Assembly: GCA_030639165.1 (NCBI GenBank)
Contig: DAOWDF010000327.1
Span: forward strand, 1 to 7,324
DNA length: 7,324 bases
Direction: 5' to 3'
DNA from: Alphaproteobacteria bacterium
GTDB taxonomy: Bacteria > Pseudomonadota > Alphaproteobacteria > Micavibrionales > Micavibrionaceae
Shown: positions 1 to 6,916 of the stretch, piece after piece
How positions within the stretch are numbered: position 1 is the stretch's first letter
Layout of the letters: every line of letters begins with the position of its first letter
Translations under genes and position numbers: made by a program
The notes under the pieces: generated by a model
The model's database searches: none
Told to the model about the DNA's origin: nothing
What the model saw: the letters and a program-made list of their open reading frames with translations, nothing else

Positions 1-1303
1 GCAAACTCAGGATTATAATTTTGTATTTGTGCTGGATGTGTCTGGTTCAATGGGGCCTGCTGGGGATGATAGATATAGAACTAAATTGCTTGTTGATGCG
101 GTTCAGAAATTACTTAATGATTTCTCTGGCTATACTGGTGGTGAAATTAAAATCCATATCACTCCATTTTCTACTGATGTTAAGCAAACAGCTACGTTCA
201 CTGTTACAGACGTTGATGGTCTGGCCGATGCACGTGATTTCTTGGATGATTTAACAGGGAATGGCATGACTAACTATGAGGCTCCTTTAGCGGAAGCTGT
301 TGAGTGGTTGCAAGGCGCTGAGCCTTTGGATGGTGATGCGATTACGACTACATATTTCATTACTGATGGCGCACCTAATAGATATTTGGATGATAATGGT
401 GATGTTCAAAAAGGAAGTGTTAGCACAGTCCTTGGTGAAATTTCTGGCTCTGACGGTTCTGATGAGATCGCATTATTGCAATCTCTAAGTGATGAGGTTA
501 TTGCGGTTGGTATTGATGTGTCTGATAGGAATTTGGCGCGCATAGATGCAATATCTTCTGATGGTTCTGCGGTTAACATCTTTAGTGAGGATGACCTAAA
601 TGTTGTATTCGCTAATACTGACCCATTGGATAAGTTATCTAATGTTGGCAGTGATGTTATTGAGGGTGGTAAAGGCGTAGATATTATATTTGGTGATGTG
701 TTATTCACTGACGAGCTTGCAGATTTACATGGTTTAACCACTGATAATGGCGCTGGCTGGGAAGTATTTGAACGCCTTGAAAATGGTGAAAGCGCATTAA
801 GTTCTGCATGGTCACGAAGTGATAGCATTAATTATATACGCAGTAATGCTTTAGAGCTATCGGAAGAATCTGAAAACTCGGAAGATGATGGTCGCGTAGG
901 CGGTGATGATGTGATTAGCGGTGGAGCGGGTAGTGACCTTATCTTTGGGCAAGAAGGTAATGATATTATATCTGGCGGTCTTGGCAATGATGTTATTTAT
1001 GGAGGCAGCGGTGCAGATATATTCTTGTTTGATGGAATAGATCAGGGCGTTGATACTATTAAAGATTTTAATGCACCAGAAGGCGATAAGGTTGATCTTT
1101 CGGATGTTATTGTAGGATATGACGCGCTTAGTGATGATATCGCAGATTTCGTTATAGCAACGGAAAGTGCTGGTAATACATATGTTTCTGTTGATCAGTC
1201 AGGAAATGCTGGCGCAGGCAGTTTAACACAATTATTTGTGTTGGAGGGTGTGTCAGGTTTTGACCTAGATACATCCGTTATAATAGATACAACTACGGTA
1301 TAG
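1..1303 (+). CDS. RTX adhesin-like secreted protein, C-terminal part (VWA + RTX + T1SS signal)
   Basis: This is the C-terminal part of a large type I-secreted surface protein. The frame is open from position 2 with no start in view, so the gene begins outside the window; 433 codons are visible, ending at TAG. Counting from position 2, residues 7-200 look like a von Willebrand A domain. Its metal site is D12-x-S14-x-S16, with T90 and D122 (ITDGAP) as likely further ligands. Calcium-binding RTX nonapeptides follow: one unit at about 222-230 (GGKGVDIIF), then a helical spacer rich in acidic residues, then four to five units at about 300-344 (for example GGAGSDLIF, GGLGNDVIY). The last 90 residues (DTIKDF, DKVDLSDV, ending VIIDTTTV) match the usual type I secretion C-terminus. 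VWA-RTX-signal is the standard end of LapA-like biofilm adhesins, and the adjacent exporter genes support that role. The ligand and total size cannot be seen. The class is secure; the adhesin function is inferred. Confidence 0.88.
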   Translation, partial: QTQDYNFVFVLDVSGSMGPAGDDRYRTKLLVDAVQKLLNDFSGYTGGEIKIHITPFSTDVKQTATFTVTDVDGLADARDFLDDLTGNGMTNYEAPLAEAVEWLQGAEPLDGDAITTTYFITDGAPNRYLDDNGDVQKGSVSTVLGEISGSDGSDEIALLQSLSDEVIAVGIDVSDRNLARIDAISSDGSAVNIFSEDDLNVVFANTDPLDKLSNVGSDVIEGGKGVDIIFGDVLFTDELADLHGLTTDNGAGWEVFERLENGESALSSAWSRSDSINYIRSNALELSEESENSEDDGRVGGDDVISGGAGSDLIFGQEGNDIISGGLGNDVIYGGSGADIFLFDGIDQGVDTIKDFNAPEGDKVDLSDVIVGYDALSDDIADFVIATESAGNTYVSVDQSGNAGAGSLTQLFVLEGVSGFDLDTSVIIDTTTV

Positions 1304-1330
1304 GCCTAGTTGATCTAATAAGAATTTAGC

Positions 1331-1404
1331 AGGCAATTTTAGAATGTTTAGAGTTCTTTAATAATTGCTTGTTAATAGTATATGGTAGCACTTAATGCTA
1401 AGTG
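1331..1404 (+). other. Two hairpin-forming dyads downstream of the adhesin gene
   Basis: The gap after the adhesin stop contains two inverted repeats. The first pairs 1330-1338 with 1363-1371 (9 bp with one G-U) around a 24-nt loop that can pair further. The second is a tight 6-4-6 palindrome at 1389-1404 (CACTTA, ATGC, TAAGTG). Neither is followed by a T tract, so neither is a convincing intrinsic terminator. They could be 3'-end stabilising structures of the adhesin mRNA or an operator for the next gene. In DNA this AT-rich, short dyads also arise by chance. Confidence 0.3.
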
Positions 1405-1426
1405 ATTGAATTATAGTAGCTTGCCC

Positions 1427-1455
1427 TTGATTTATGGTATTAAAGAGGGCATAAC
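1427..1455 (+). promoter_or_regulatory. Candidate sigma70-type promoter for the TolC-family gene
   Basis: TTGATT (1427-1432) is separated by 17 bp from CATAAC (1450-1455), eight of twelve consensus positions. Transcription would start near 1462, about 65 nt before the GTG start. That would place the hairpin plus T-run at 1472-1501 inside the leader. The match is modest and the region is AT-rich, so this is only a candidate. Confidence 0.22.
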
Positions 1456-1471
1456 TATTATTATGAATATT

Positions 1472-1501
1472 GACGAAGCATTATATGCTGTCAGGTTTTT
1501 T
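1472..1501 (+). terminator. Terminator-like hairpin plus T6 just before the TolC ribosome-binding site
   Basis: GAC (1472-1474) and AGCAT (1477-1481) pair with ATGCT (1485-1489) and GTC (1490-1492) across a TAT loop, leaving a 2-nt bulge. After AGG comes a run of six T (1496-1501). The shape is that of a weak, low-GC intrinsic terminator. It could end adhesin transcription or act as an attenuator in the leader of the next gene, only 25 nt before its start. Low GC in the stem keeps confidence low. Confidence 0.35.
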
Positions 1502-1513
1502 ATATAATAATTG

Positions 1514-1518
1514 AGAGG
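1514..1518 (+). promoter_or_regulatory. Ribosome-binding site selecting a GTG start
   Basis: AGAGG lies 8 nt before GTG at 1527, the ideal distance. The alternative in-frame ATG at 1545 would be 26 nt away and would remove the lysines of the signal peptide's positive N-region. This supports the GTG. Confidence 0.7.
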
Positions 1519-1526
1519 TAATTATT

Positions 1527-2921
1527 GTGATTTCAAGTAAAAAAATGCGTAGCCTATGTTTAACGACTGCTGCTGCGGCTTTAATGGTTTTTGGTTCATC
1601 TCAGGCGTTTGCCCAAGATGATAAGGTAACAACACTGAAAGATGCGTTGGCTATAGGGATTGCTACTAATCCTGAATATGGCGTAGTAGCGGCAAGTCGC
1701 CGTGCAACGGATGAAGAATTAAATCAAGGTAAGGCATTATTCTTGCCATCAATTGATGTTAATGGTGATATCGGCTTTGAACATAGTGATGATCCTGGTA
1801 CTCGCGCACGCGTTGGTGATGGTGAAGAAGACCTTGTTCGCAAAGAGATTGGCGTTACTTTAACGCAGATGCTATTTGATGGCTGGGAAACTCGTTATGA
1901 AGTAGAACGTCAAAAAGCTCGCGTTGTTTCATCAGCGCAGCGCGTTCGTGAAACGGCAGAGCTTGTTGGTCTTGCGATTGTTGAATCTTACTTAGAAGTG
2001 TTGCGTCAACGTCAATTGCTGCTTATCTCTCGTGATAATGTTAAGTCCCATTTGAATATATTAGAGCAAATTCAAGATGGTGTTGATGCTGGTCGTTCAA
2101 CGCAAGCTGATGGTGAGCAGGCAAAAGCCCGTTTAGCTTCTGCTAGAGCAACTGAAGCTAGTACTCGTCAGTCTTTAAGAAATGCTGATGCGAATTACCG
2201 CACTGAGGTTGGTGATCCAGCTGGAGAACTTGATTTGCCAGTTATTCCTTATGAAACACTTGCTCCTGATGTTGAGCAAGAGGTAAGGCAGGCTTTGGCA
2301 CATAGTCCAACGCTAGATATTTTTACGGCTGATATAGAGGTAGCTTATGCGGAAGCGCAAGGTACTAAATCCACTCAATATCCTCAATTAGATTTACGTC
2401 TTAACGCGCGCACAGGTGAAGACCTTGGCGGCACGGAAGGTGAGGATACAAGTGCGTCTGCTCTTGTTGTTATGAACTGGAATTTATATCGTGGTGGTGC
2501 GGATATTGCTCGCTCTCGTGAGTTTGTTCACCGTCATCAGCAATCAAAAGAGGTTAGAGCAGAAGCTGAGCGTTCAGTTGAGAATGATGTGCGCCAAACT
2601 TGGGCTAGTATGATTTCTTCTGGTGAGCGCGCTGGTCAGTTTTCTGCACAAGTGAATGCTAATTCAGAGGTTGTTAAAGCATATAAGGATCAATTTAGTC
2701 TTGATCGTCGTACATTGCTTGATGTTCTTGATTCTCAAAATGAGTTATTTGTATCTCGCAGTAATGTTGTGAACGCAGAATTTCTTGAGATGTTTGCGGT
2801 ATATCGTTTGATGGCTTTGAAGGGCGGTTTGCTTCCTAGTATAGGTGTTGAGTACCCTGATGAGAGTGTTATCGCTGCTGATGAAGAATGGGCATATAAA
2901 GAGCAACAAAAAGCTCGTTAA
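1527..2921 (+). CDS. TolC-family type I secretion outer-membrane channel (LapE-like)
   Basis: This 464-residue protein is the outer-membrane and periplasmic tunnel of a type I secretion system. A classical signal peptide is visible: K5, K6 and R8, a hydrophobic core (CLTTAAAALMVFG), and an AFA|Q cleavage site after residue 29. The mature protein shows the two tandem outer-membrane efflux repeats expected of the family. The first runs from about residue 37, starting at LKDALAIGIATNPE, with FLPSIDVNG at the first beta-strand entry (about 72-80). The second starts near 255, with VVMNWNLYRGG before its last long helices and LLDVLDSQNEL at about 397-407, a hallmark near the C-terminus of secretion-type TolC proteins (TIGR01844-like). 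It ends with GGLLPSIGVEYP and a short hydrophilic tail. Length is normal. It lies between the adhesin and the ABC/adaptor pair, so it is most likely their dedicated partner, although a shared role in drug efflux cannot be excluded. Confidence 0.93.
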   Translation: MISSKKMRSLCLTTAAAALMVFGSSQAFAQDDKVTTLKDALAIGIATNPEYGVVAASRRATDEELNQGKALFLPSIDVNGDIGFEHSDDPGTRARVGDGEEDLVRKEIGVTLTQMLFDGWETRYEVERQKARVVSSAQRVRETAELVGLAIVESYLEVLRQRQLLLISRDNVKSHLNILEQIQDGVDAGRSTQADGEQAKARLASARATEASTRQSLRNADANYRTEVGDPAGELDLPVIPYETLAPDVEQEVRQALAHSPTLDIFTADIEVAYAEAQGTKSTQYPQLDLRLNARTGEDLGGTEGEDTSASALVVMNWNLYRGGADIARSREFVHRHQQSKEVRAEAERSVENDVRQTWASMISSGERAGQFSAQVNANSEVVKAYKDQFSLDRRTLLDVLDSQNELFVSRSNVVNAEFLEMFAVYRLMALKGGLLPSIGVEYPDESVIAADEEWAYKEQQKAR

Positions 2922-3035
2922 TATAGTCTTTTAATTTTCTCTACTACGTCGTTACTTTGTCGCTTACGTATTAATTATACGCTGCGCTCCTAGTGCCTAG
3001 TATTAAAGCAAATTAATGTGACTATAGTCTTTTAA
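2922..3035 (+). repeat. Intergenic repeat copy A, bracketed by 13-bp direct repeats
   Basis: The 13-mer TATAGTCTTTTAA occurs at 2922-2934 and again, perfectly, at 3023-3035. Between them is a hairpin-bearing segment: CGC 2961-2963 and CGTAT 2967-2971 pair with ATACG 2977-2981 and GCG 2984-2986. The segment 2946-2993 aligns by eye with 6923-6968 after the adaptor gene, sharing an ACGTxGT start, a CGCT/GGCT-x-ACGTAT core and TATACGCTxCGC. It begins directly after the TolC stop codon. No protein is encoded. It may be a small palindromic mobile repeat or an mRNA 3'-end element. Confidence 0.55.
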
Positions 3036-3049
3036 ATATGATTTTAATA

Positions 3050-3078
3050 TTGTTAATTCAAAGGCTTGCGTATAAAAT
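3050..3078 (+). promoter_or_regulatory. Candidate promoter overlapping the terminator, for the ABC gene
   Basis: TTGTTA (3050-3055) and TAAAAT (3073-3078) are 17 bp apart and match nine of twelve sigma70 consensus positions. The -10 lies in the loop of the terminator below, so transcripts from it would start near 3085 and escape the hairpin. The A/T-rich strip from 3126 to 3190 offers other weak choices (for example TTCTGT at 3121 and TATATT at 3145). This is only a candidate. Confidence 0.22.
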
Positions 3079-3095
3079 TATATGCAGGCCTTTTT
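3061..3095 (+). terminator. Strong rho-independent terminator after the TolC-family gene
   Basis: A 14-bp stem pairs 3061-3074 (AAGGCTTGCGTATA) with 3079-3092 (TATATGCAGGCCTT) around an AAAT tetraloop, with only two G-U wobbles. A five-T run (3091-3095) follows. It lies 140 nt after the TolC stop and 99 nt before the ABC start. It suggests the outer-membrane channel is largely transcribed apart from the ABC/adaptor pair. Confidence 0.85.
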
Positions 3096-3193
3096 GCTGC
3101 CGCATTCTTTCCATAAGGTCTTCTGTGTAAATTAACTTATAAGATATATTATTACGTTATTATTTAAATATTATTATCATAGGCTATAAATTG

Positions 3194-5497
3194 ATGAAAA
3201 ATAATGATGAGGATGAAGCTTTAGATGCTTCAGCAAGTAGTGGTGAGGTTAGTGAGGACGCTCGTGAAAAGGCGGCGCATGGTTGGCCACTTCAGGCGGA
3301 TCGTATAGCTATTCAGAGCCCGCTAGTAGAATGTTTACTTGTTATGGCTGGTCACTATGGCCGTAGGAGCAGCGCTACATCTTTAACGGCAGGCCTTCCC
3401 ATTCCTCCGCAAGGAATTACTCCTGCATTATTTATTAGAGCTGCCGAGCGTGCTGATTTACAGGCTAAATTGGTGGAGCGTTCTTTAGAATCTTTGGCTA
3501 TAGCACCTAATTTACCGTGTATTTTGTCTTTGGAACATAATCAAGCTTGTATAGTTTGGAAAGTTAAGCACCCTAAAGGGCATACACCCTCAAAACAGGC
3601 GAATGATAAAAATATAAAAATTCACCCTAAAACTAAGTTTCAGGTTCAATTTCCTGAAACCAGTGATGAAAAGCAGGTGATTACATTAAAAGAGCTGGAG
3701 GCCATTTACACAGGCTATGCATTTTTTGTTCGCCCAACAGCGCGTAATGATGATCGAGCTGGCCCTGCGGAGATTGATACTGGGCGCGATTGGTTCTGGG
3801 AGACATTAAAGAAGAATAAGACAATTTATACTGAGGTGGCTATTGCTGCTGTGATGATTAATATGTTTGGTATAGCTAGCTCTATATTCATTATGAATGT
3901 GTATGATCGCGTTGTTCCTAATAGTGCTTTTGATACGCTGTATGCGATGTCTTTTGGTATATTGGTAGTATTTATATTTGATTTTATATTGAAGAATTTA
4001 CGTAGCTCCTTTCTTGATCATGCAGGCAAGAAGGCAGATGTTAAAATATCCGCTATGTTGTTTGAGCAGATTATGGGTATGACTATGAGTTCAAGACCAC
4101 CAAGCGCTGGGGTTTTGGCGAGTAATATGAAGGAGTTTGAAACTCTGCGTGATTTTTTCACTTCTGCAACAATGGCCGCGTTAATAGATTTGCCTTTTAT
4201 ATTGATTTTTATAGCTATTATATCCTTGATTGGTGGGCCTATAGCTTTTGTGCCTTTGGCGGCAATCCCTCTAATAGTTGGTATGGGGCTTTATTTGCAA
4301 AAGCCGATGGAAAAGATAACCAAAGAGTCTATGCATGAAAGTGCGCTCAAAAATGCTTTGTTGTTTGAAACTATTATTGGCCTTGAGACAATCAAGGTGC
4401 AGGCGGCAGAGGGGCATACTCAGCGTAACTGGGAGGAGCTTAGCGAAAAGGCTTCAAGTACTGCTGTGAAGTCACGAAAACTATCTTCTTTTGCTCAGCA
4501 TTGGGCAGTATTTATTCAGCAGATAGTTAGTGTCGCTGTTGTTATCGTGGGTGTTTTCCTTATAAGTGATGGCACAGTTTCTATGGGAGCATTGATTGCT
4601 TGTGTTATGCTATCTGCTAGAGCAATGGCTCCATTGGCACAGTTTGCAGGTTTAATGACACGCCTTAGTCAGTCAAAACAGGCTTTGGTACAGTTGGATG
4701 ATTTAATGAAGAAGGATGTTGAGCGTCCTGCTGGTAAGAATTTTGTTTCACTAAATCATATAGATGGCCTAGTTGAGTTCCGTGGCGTATCGTTTAGTTA
4801 TCCAGAGCAGGCTACGCCTTCTCTTCAAAATGTTAACTTTGTAATAAAGCCGGGTGAGCGGGTTGGGATTATTGGCGCGGTTGGTTCTGGTAAGACAACT
4901 TTAGAGCGTTTATTGCTCAATCTTTATGAGCCTTCGGAAGGTTCTGTGCAGATTGATGGCACTGATGTTCGTCAGGTTAACCCTGGAGATTTGCGCAGAA
5001 ATGTTGGTGCTGTACAACAAAGCCCGCAGCTGTTTTATGGTTCTGTGCGTGATAATATTACTATGGGTCATGAGACTGCGCCTGATAGTGCGGTGATGAA
5101 GGCCGCAGAAATATCAGGAGTATTGGAATTTTTGAAGGATACCTCAGCTGGTCTTGATACTATGGTTGGTGAACGCGGTGAAGCTCTATCAGGTGGGCAA
5201 CGTCAGGCTGTAGCTATTGCGCGGGCGCTGCTTTATGATCCGCCGATCCTTATTTTGGATGAGCCTACGGCTTCTATGGATCCTGCATCGGAAAATCGTT
5301 TGCGCAAACGTCTTGAAAAGTTATGTGAGAACAAGACAACTATTTTGATTACTCATAAGGGAGCTATGCTTACTCTAGTTGATAAGCTGATCTTGATTGA
5401 TCATGGCCGCATAGTCGCGTTTGGCCCCAAGGAAGATGTTATTCGTAAATTACAAGCGCGCGAATATGGTAGTGCAGCGGAGAAAACTGATGTCTGA
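3194..5497 (+). CDS. Type I secretion ABC exporter, permease-ATPase fusion (LapB/LssB type)
   Basis: This inner-membrane exporter would power secretion of the RTX adhesin. Counting from ATG 3194 (767 residues), a charged N-terminal tail of about 30 residues precedes a C39 peptidase-like domain (about 33-185). SPLVECLLVMAGHYG fits that fold, but Pro sits where the catalytic Cys is expected, so the domain is probably a docking module. Six membrane segments lie at roughly 212-236, 247-268, 330-352, 355-373, 437-458 and 462-485. The nucleotide-binding domain has Walker A GAVGSGKT (561-568), Q-loop Q609, signature LSGGQ (665-669), Walker B ILILDE with D689/E690, and H-loop H721, all intact. It is slightly longer than typical LapB (about 720), owing to the acidic tail and a basic insertion near 125-150. 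TTG at 3191 is an alternative start adding one residue; the only Shine-Dalgarno is a weak AGG at 3181-3183. It overlaps the adaptor gene, which suggests one operon. Confidence 0.94.
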   Translation: MKNNDEDEALDASASSGEVSEDAREKAAHGWPLQADRIAIQSPLVECLLVMAGHYGRRSSATSLTAGLPIPPQGITPALFIRAAERADLQAKLVERSLESLAIAPNLPCILSLEHNQACIVWKVKHPKGHTPSKQANDKNIKIHPKTKFQVQFPETSDEKQVITLKELEAIYTGYAFFVRPTARNDDRAGPAEIDTGRDWFWETLKKNKTIYTEVAIAAVMINMFGIASSIFIMNVYDRVVPNSAFDTLYAMSFGILVVFIFDFILKNLRSSFLDHAGKKADVKISAMLFEQIMGMTMSSRPPSAGVLASNMKEFETLRDFFTSATMAALIDLPFILIFIAIISLIGGPIAFVPLAAIPLIVGMGLYLQKPMEKITKESMHESALKNALLFETIIGLETIKVQAAEGHTQRNWEELSEKASSTAVKSRKLSSFAQHWAVFIQQIVSVAVVIVGVFLISDGTVSMGALIACVMLSARAMAPLAQFAGLMTRLSQSKQALVQLDDLMKKDVERPAGKNFVSLNHIDGLVEFRGVSFSYPEQATPSLQNVNFVIKPGERVGIIGAVGSGKTTLERLLLNLYEPSEGSVQIDGTDVRQVNPGDLRRNVGAVQQSPQLFYGSVRDNITMGHETAPDSAVMKAAEISGVLEFLKDTSAGLDTMVGERGEALSGGQRQAVAIARALLYDPPILILDEPTASMDPASENRLRKRLEKLCENKTTILITHKGAMLTLVDKLILIDHGRIVAFGPKEDVIRKLQAREYGSAAEKTDV
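5479..5483 (+). promoter_or_regulatory. Ribosome-binding site inside the ABC gene, fixing the adaptor start
   Basis: GGAGA lies 6 nt before ATG 5490. Longer in-frame openings upstream lie wholly within the ABC coding sequence and lack such a site. This placement is typical of translational coupling between exporter and adaptor. Confidence 0.65.
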
Positions 5498-6899
5498 TAA
5501 AAAAATACCTAAAGAATCTCAAGATGATAAATCATTAAATGAGCATGGTAGCTGGACTGCAATAAAGCAGGATTGGGCTAAGGATCAAGCTGATTTGATA
5601 AAGGCACATGCGACCTCGTTTTTTGAGGCAGATGATGATCTATCTTTATCCAAGCATCTTTTATTGGTGGCGATAACTTCCTTTTTCTTGATATTTTTTC
5701 TTTGGGCTAATTTGGCAACATTAGATGAGGTAACGCGCGGTGATGGAAAGATTATCCCTTCGAGCGAGGTTCAGGCATTACAAAGCCTTGATGCGGGTAT
5801 GGTTGAGGAGTTTTTGGTAAAGGAGGGCGATGAAGTCACTCAGGGGCAAACTCTTTTGCGGTTGCGTGATATTGAGGCTTCTGCAGATTTAGGCGCAAAT
5901 CAAGTGCGTTATTTAGGGCTACTTGCCTCTATAACTCGTTTGCAGGCTCAGGCCGCTGGTGATAAGGCGTTTGAATTTCCACAAGAAGTTATTGATGGCG
6001 CTCCCGATAGTGTGGTTGAGGAGAAAAAGGCATTTCGCGCTAATATGTTACAGCTTGATGGGCAAATTAATGTTCTGCAGCAGCAAAAAACTCAACGCCA
6101 GCAGGAGGTTGATGAGCTAAATACACGTATAGGTGATTTGAAGGGTGTTATTCACTTGCAACGTCAGGAAATGAATTTAATTAAGCCATTGGTGGAGCGT
6201 GGTTCTGCGCCTAAGCTTGAATTATTGCAGCTGGAGCGCGGAATTAAGGAACGTGTTTCCGAGCTTAACGGTCTGAAAGCTAGCCTCCCACGTTCTAATT
6301 CTGCGATTGATGAGGCTACGGCGCGACTTAATGATGCTCATCAAACTGCGCAGGCGCAGGCGCAAGAAGAGCTATCGGTGAAGATTGTTGAGCTAAATGA
6401 AATTAGGGAGCGACTTAGCGGTCTTGAAGAGCGTAAAGGGCGCAGAGAGATTAAATCTCCTGTGGATGGCACTGTGCAGGAGCTTACAGTGAATACTATT
6501 GGCGGCGTTGTGCGCGCTGGTGAGGATTTGATCAAGATTGTGCCGAAGGATGATCAGCTCATAGTTGATGCGAAGATAAAGCCATCTGATCGTGCTTTTA
6601 TATACCCAGGGCAAGAAGCAGTGATCAAGATCACGGCTTATGATTTCTCTGTTTATGGTGGTTTAAAGGGCGAGCTTATTGATATCTCTGCCGATACTAT
6701 TGAGGATGAGCAGGGTAATTTCTTTTATCGCGTGCGTTTGCGCACCTATGAAACCGAGCTAAGACGCAGGGGTGAGGTTTTGCCGATAATCCCAGGTATG
6801 GTGGCGAGCGTTGACATTTTAACAGGGCACAAAACCGTGATGCAATATTTGCTTAAGCCTTTTGTAAAGACCCTCGATAACGCCATGAACGAACGTTAA
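5490..6899 (+). CDS. HlyD-family type I secretion periplasmic adaptor (LapC-like)
   Basis: This 469-residue membrane fusion protein links the inner-membrane ABC exporter to the TolC-type channel. A hydrophilic cytoplasmic N-terminus (1-53) precedes a single membrane anchor at about 55-77 (HLLLVAITSFFLIFFLWANL). The first lipoyl half-domain is at about 93-125 (QALQSLDAGMVEEFLVKEGD, then QGQTLLRL). A long Gln/Glu/Leu-rich coiled-coil hairpin covers about 135-315. The second lipoyl half follows at about 321-350 (IKSPVDGTVQEL). A beta-barrel and membrane-proximal domain runs to the end, with the family motifs AYDFSVYGGLKGELIDISADT and GMVASVDILTGHKTV. The C-terminus (YLLKPFVKTLDNAMNER) matches the usual end, so the gene is full length. 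The start was chosen by its ribosome-binding site and the 8-bp overlap with the ABC stop, which implies co-translation in a fixed ratio. Family assignment is secure; partner choice rests on adjacency. Confidence 0.94.
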   Translation: MSDKKIPKESQDDKSLNEHGSWTAIKQDWAKDQADLIKAHATSFFEADDDLSLSKHLLLVAITSFFLIFFLWANLATLDEVTRGDGKIIPSSEVQALQSLDAGMVEEFLVKEGDEVTQGQTLLRLRDIEASADLGANQVRYLGLLASITRLQAQAAGDKAFEFPQEVIDGAPDSVVEEKKAFRANMLQLDGQINVLQQQKTQRQQEVDELNTRIGDLKGVIHLQRQEMNLIKPLVERGSAPKLELLQLERGIKERVSELNGLKASLPRSNSAIDEATARLNDAHQTAQAQAQEELSVKIVELNEIRERLSGLEERKGRREIKSPVDGTVQELTVNTIGGVVRAGEDLIKIVPKDDQLIVDAKIKPSDRAFIYPGQEAVIKITAYDFSVYGGLKGELIDISADTIEDEQGNFFYRVRLRTYETELRRRGEVLPIIPGMVASVDILTGHKTVMQYLLKPFVKTLDNAMNER

Positions 6900-6916
6900 T
6901 AGCGGCCTGCATTCAA

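Noticed and set aside
29..31. GTG at 29 as the real start of the VWA-RTX gene
   Set aside because: It falls in the first beta-strand of the VWA domain, two codons before the MIDAS Asp, and the frame stays open and VWA-like (FVFVLD) upstream. The gene is cut by the window edge.
406..828. 140-codon open frame on the minus strand inside the adhesin gene
   Set aside because: It is antisense to a clear VWA/RTX coding region, has no recognisable domain and reads as low-complexity Ser/Pro/Thr, typical of a shadow frame.
665..1035. DNA-level tandem repeats or a CRISPR array in the glycine/aspartate-rich region
   Set aside because: The periodicity is at the protein level (RTX nonapeptides). The nucleotide units differ from one another and there are no spacers of uniform length.
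3096..3190. A small gene or ncRNA in the AT-rich strip before the ABC gene
   Set aside because: No open frame with a ribosome-binding site and no strong fold is visible; it looks like leader or promoter DNA.
5421..5489. Upstream extension of the adaptor gene to ATG 5421
   Set aside because: It would overlap the ABC gene by 77 bp and add 23 basic residues absent from the family; ATG 5490 has a well-spaced GGAGA.
6341..6614. Two minus-strand frames within the adaptor gene
   Set aside because: Both lie opposite the coiled-coil and second lipoyl half of the HlyD-family protein, and their Cys/Ser-rich translations are unlike real proteins.
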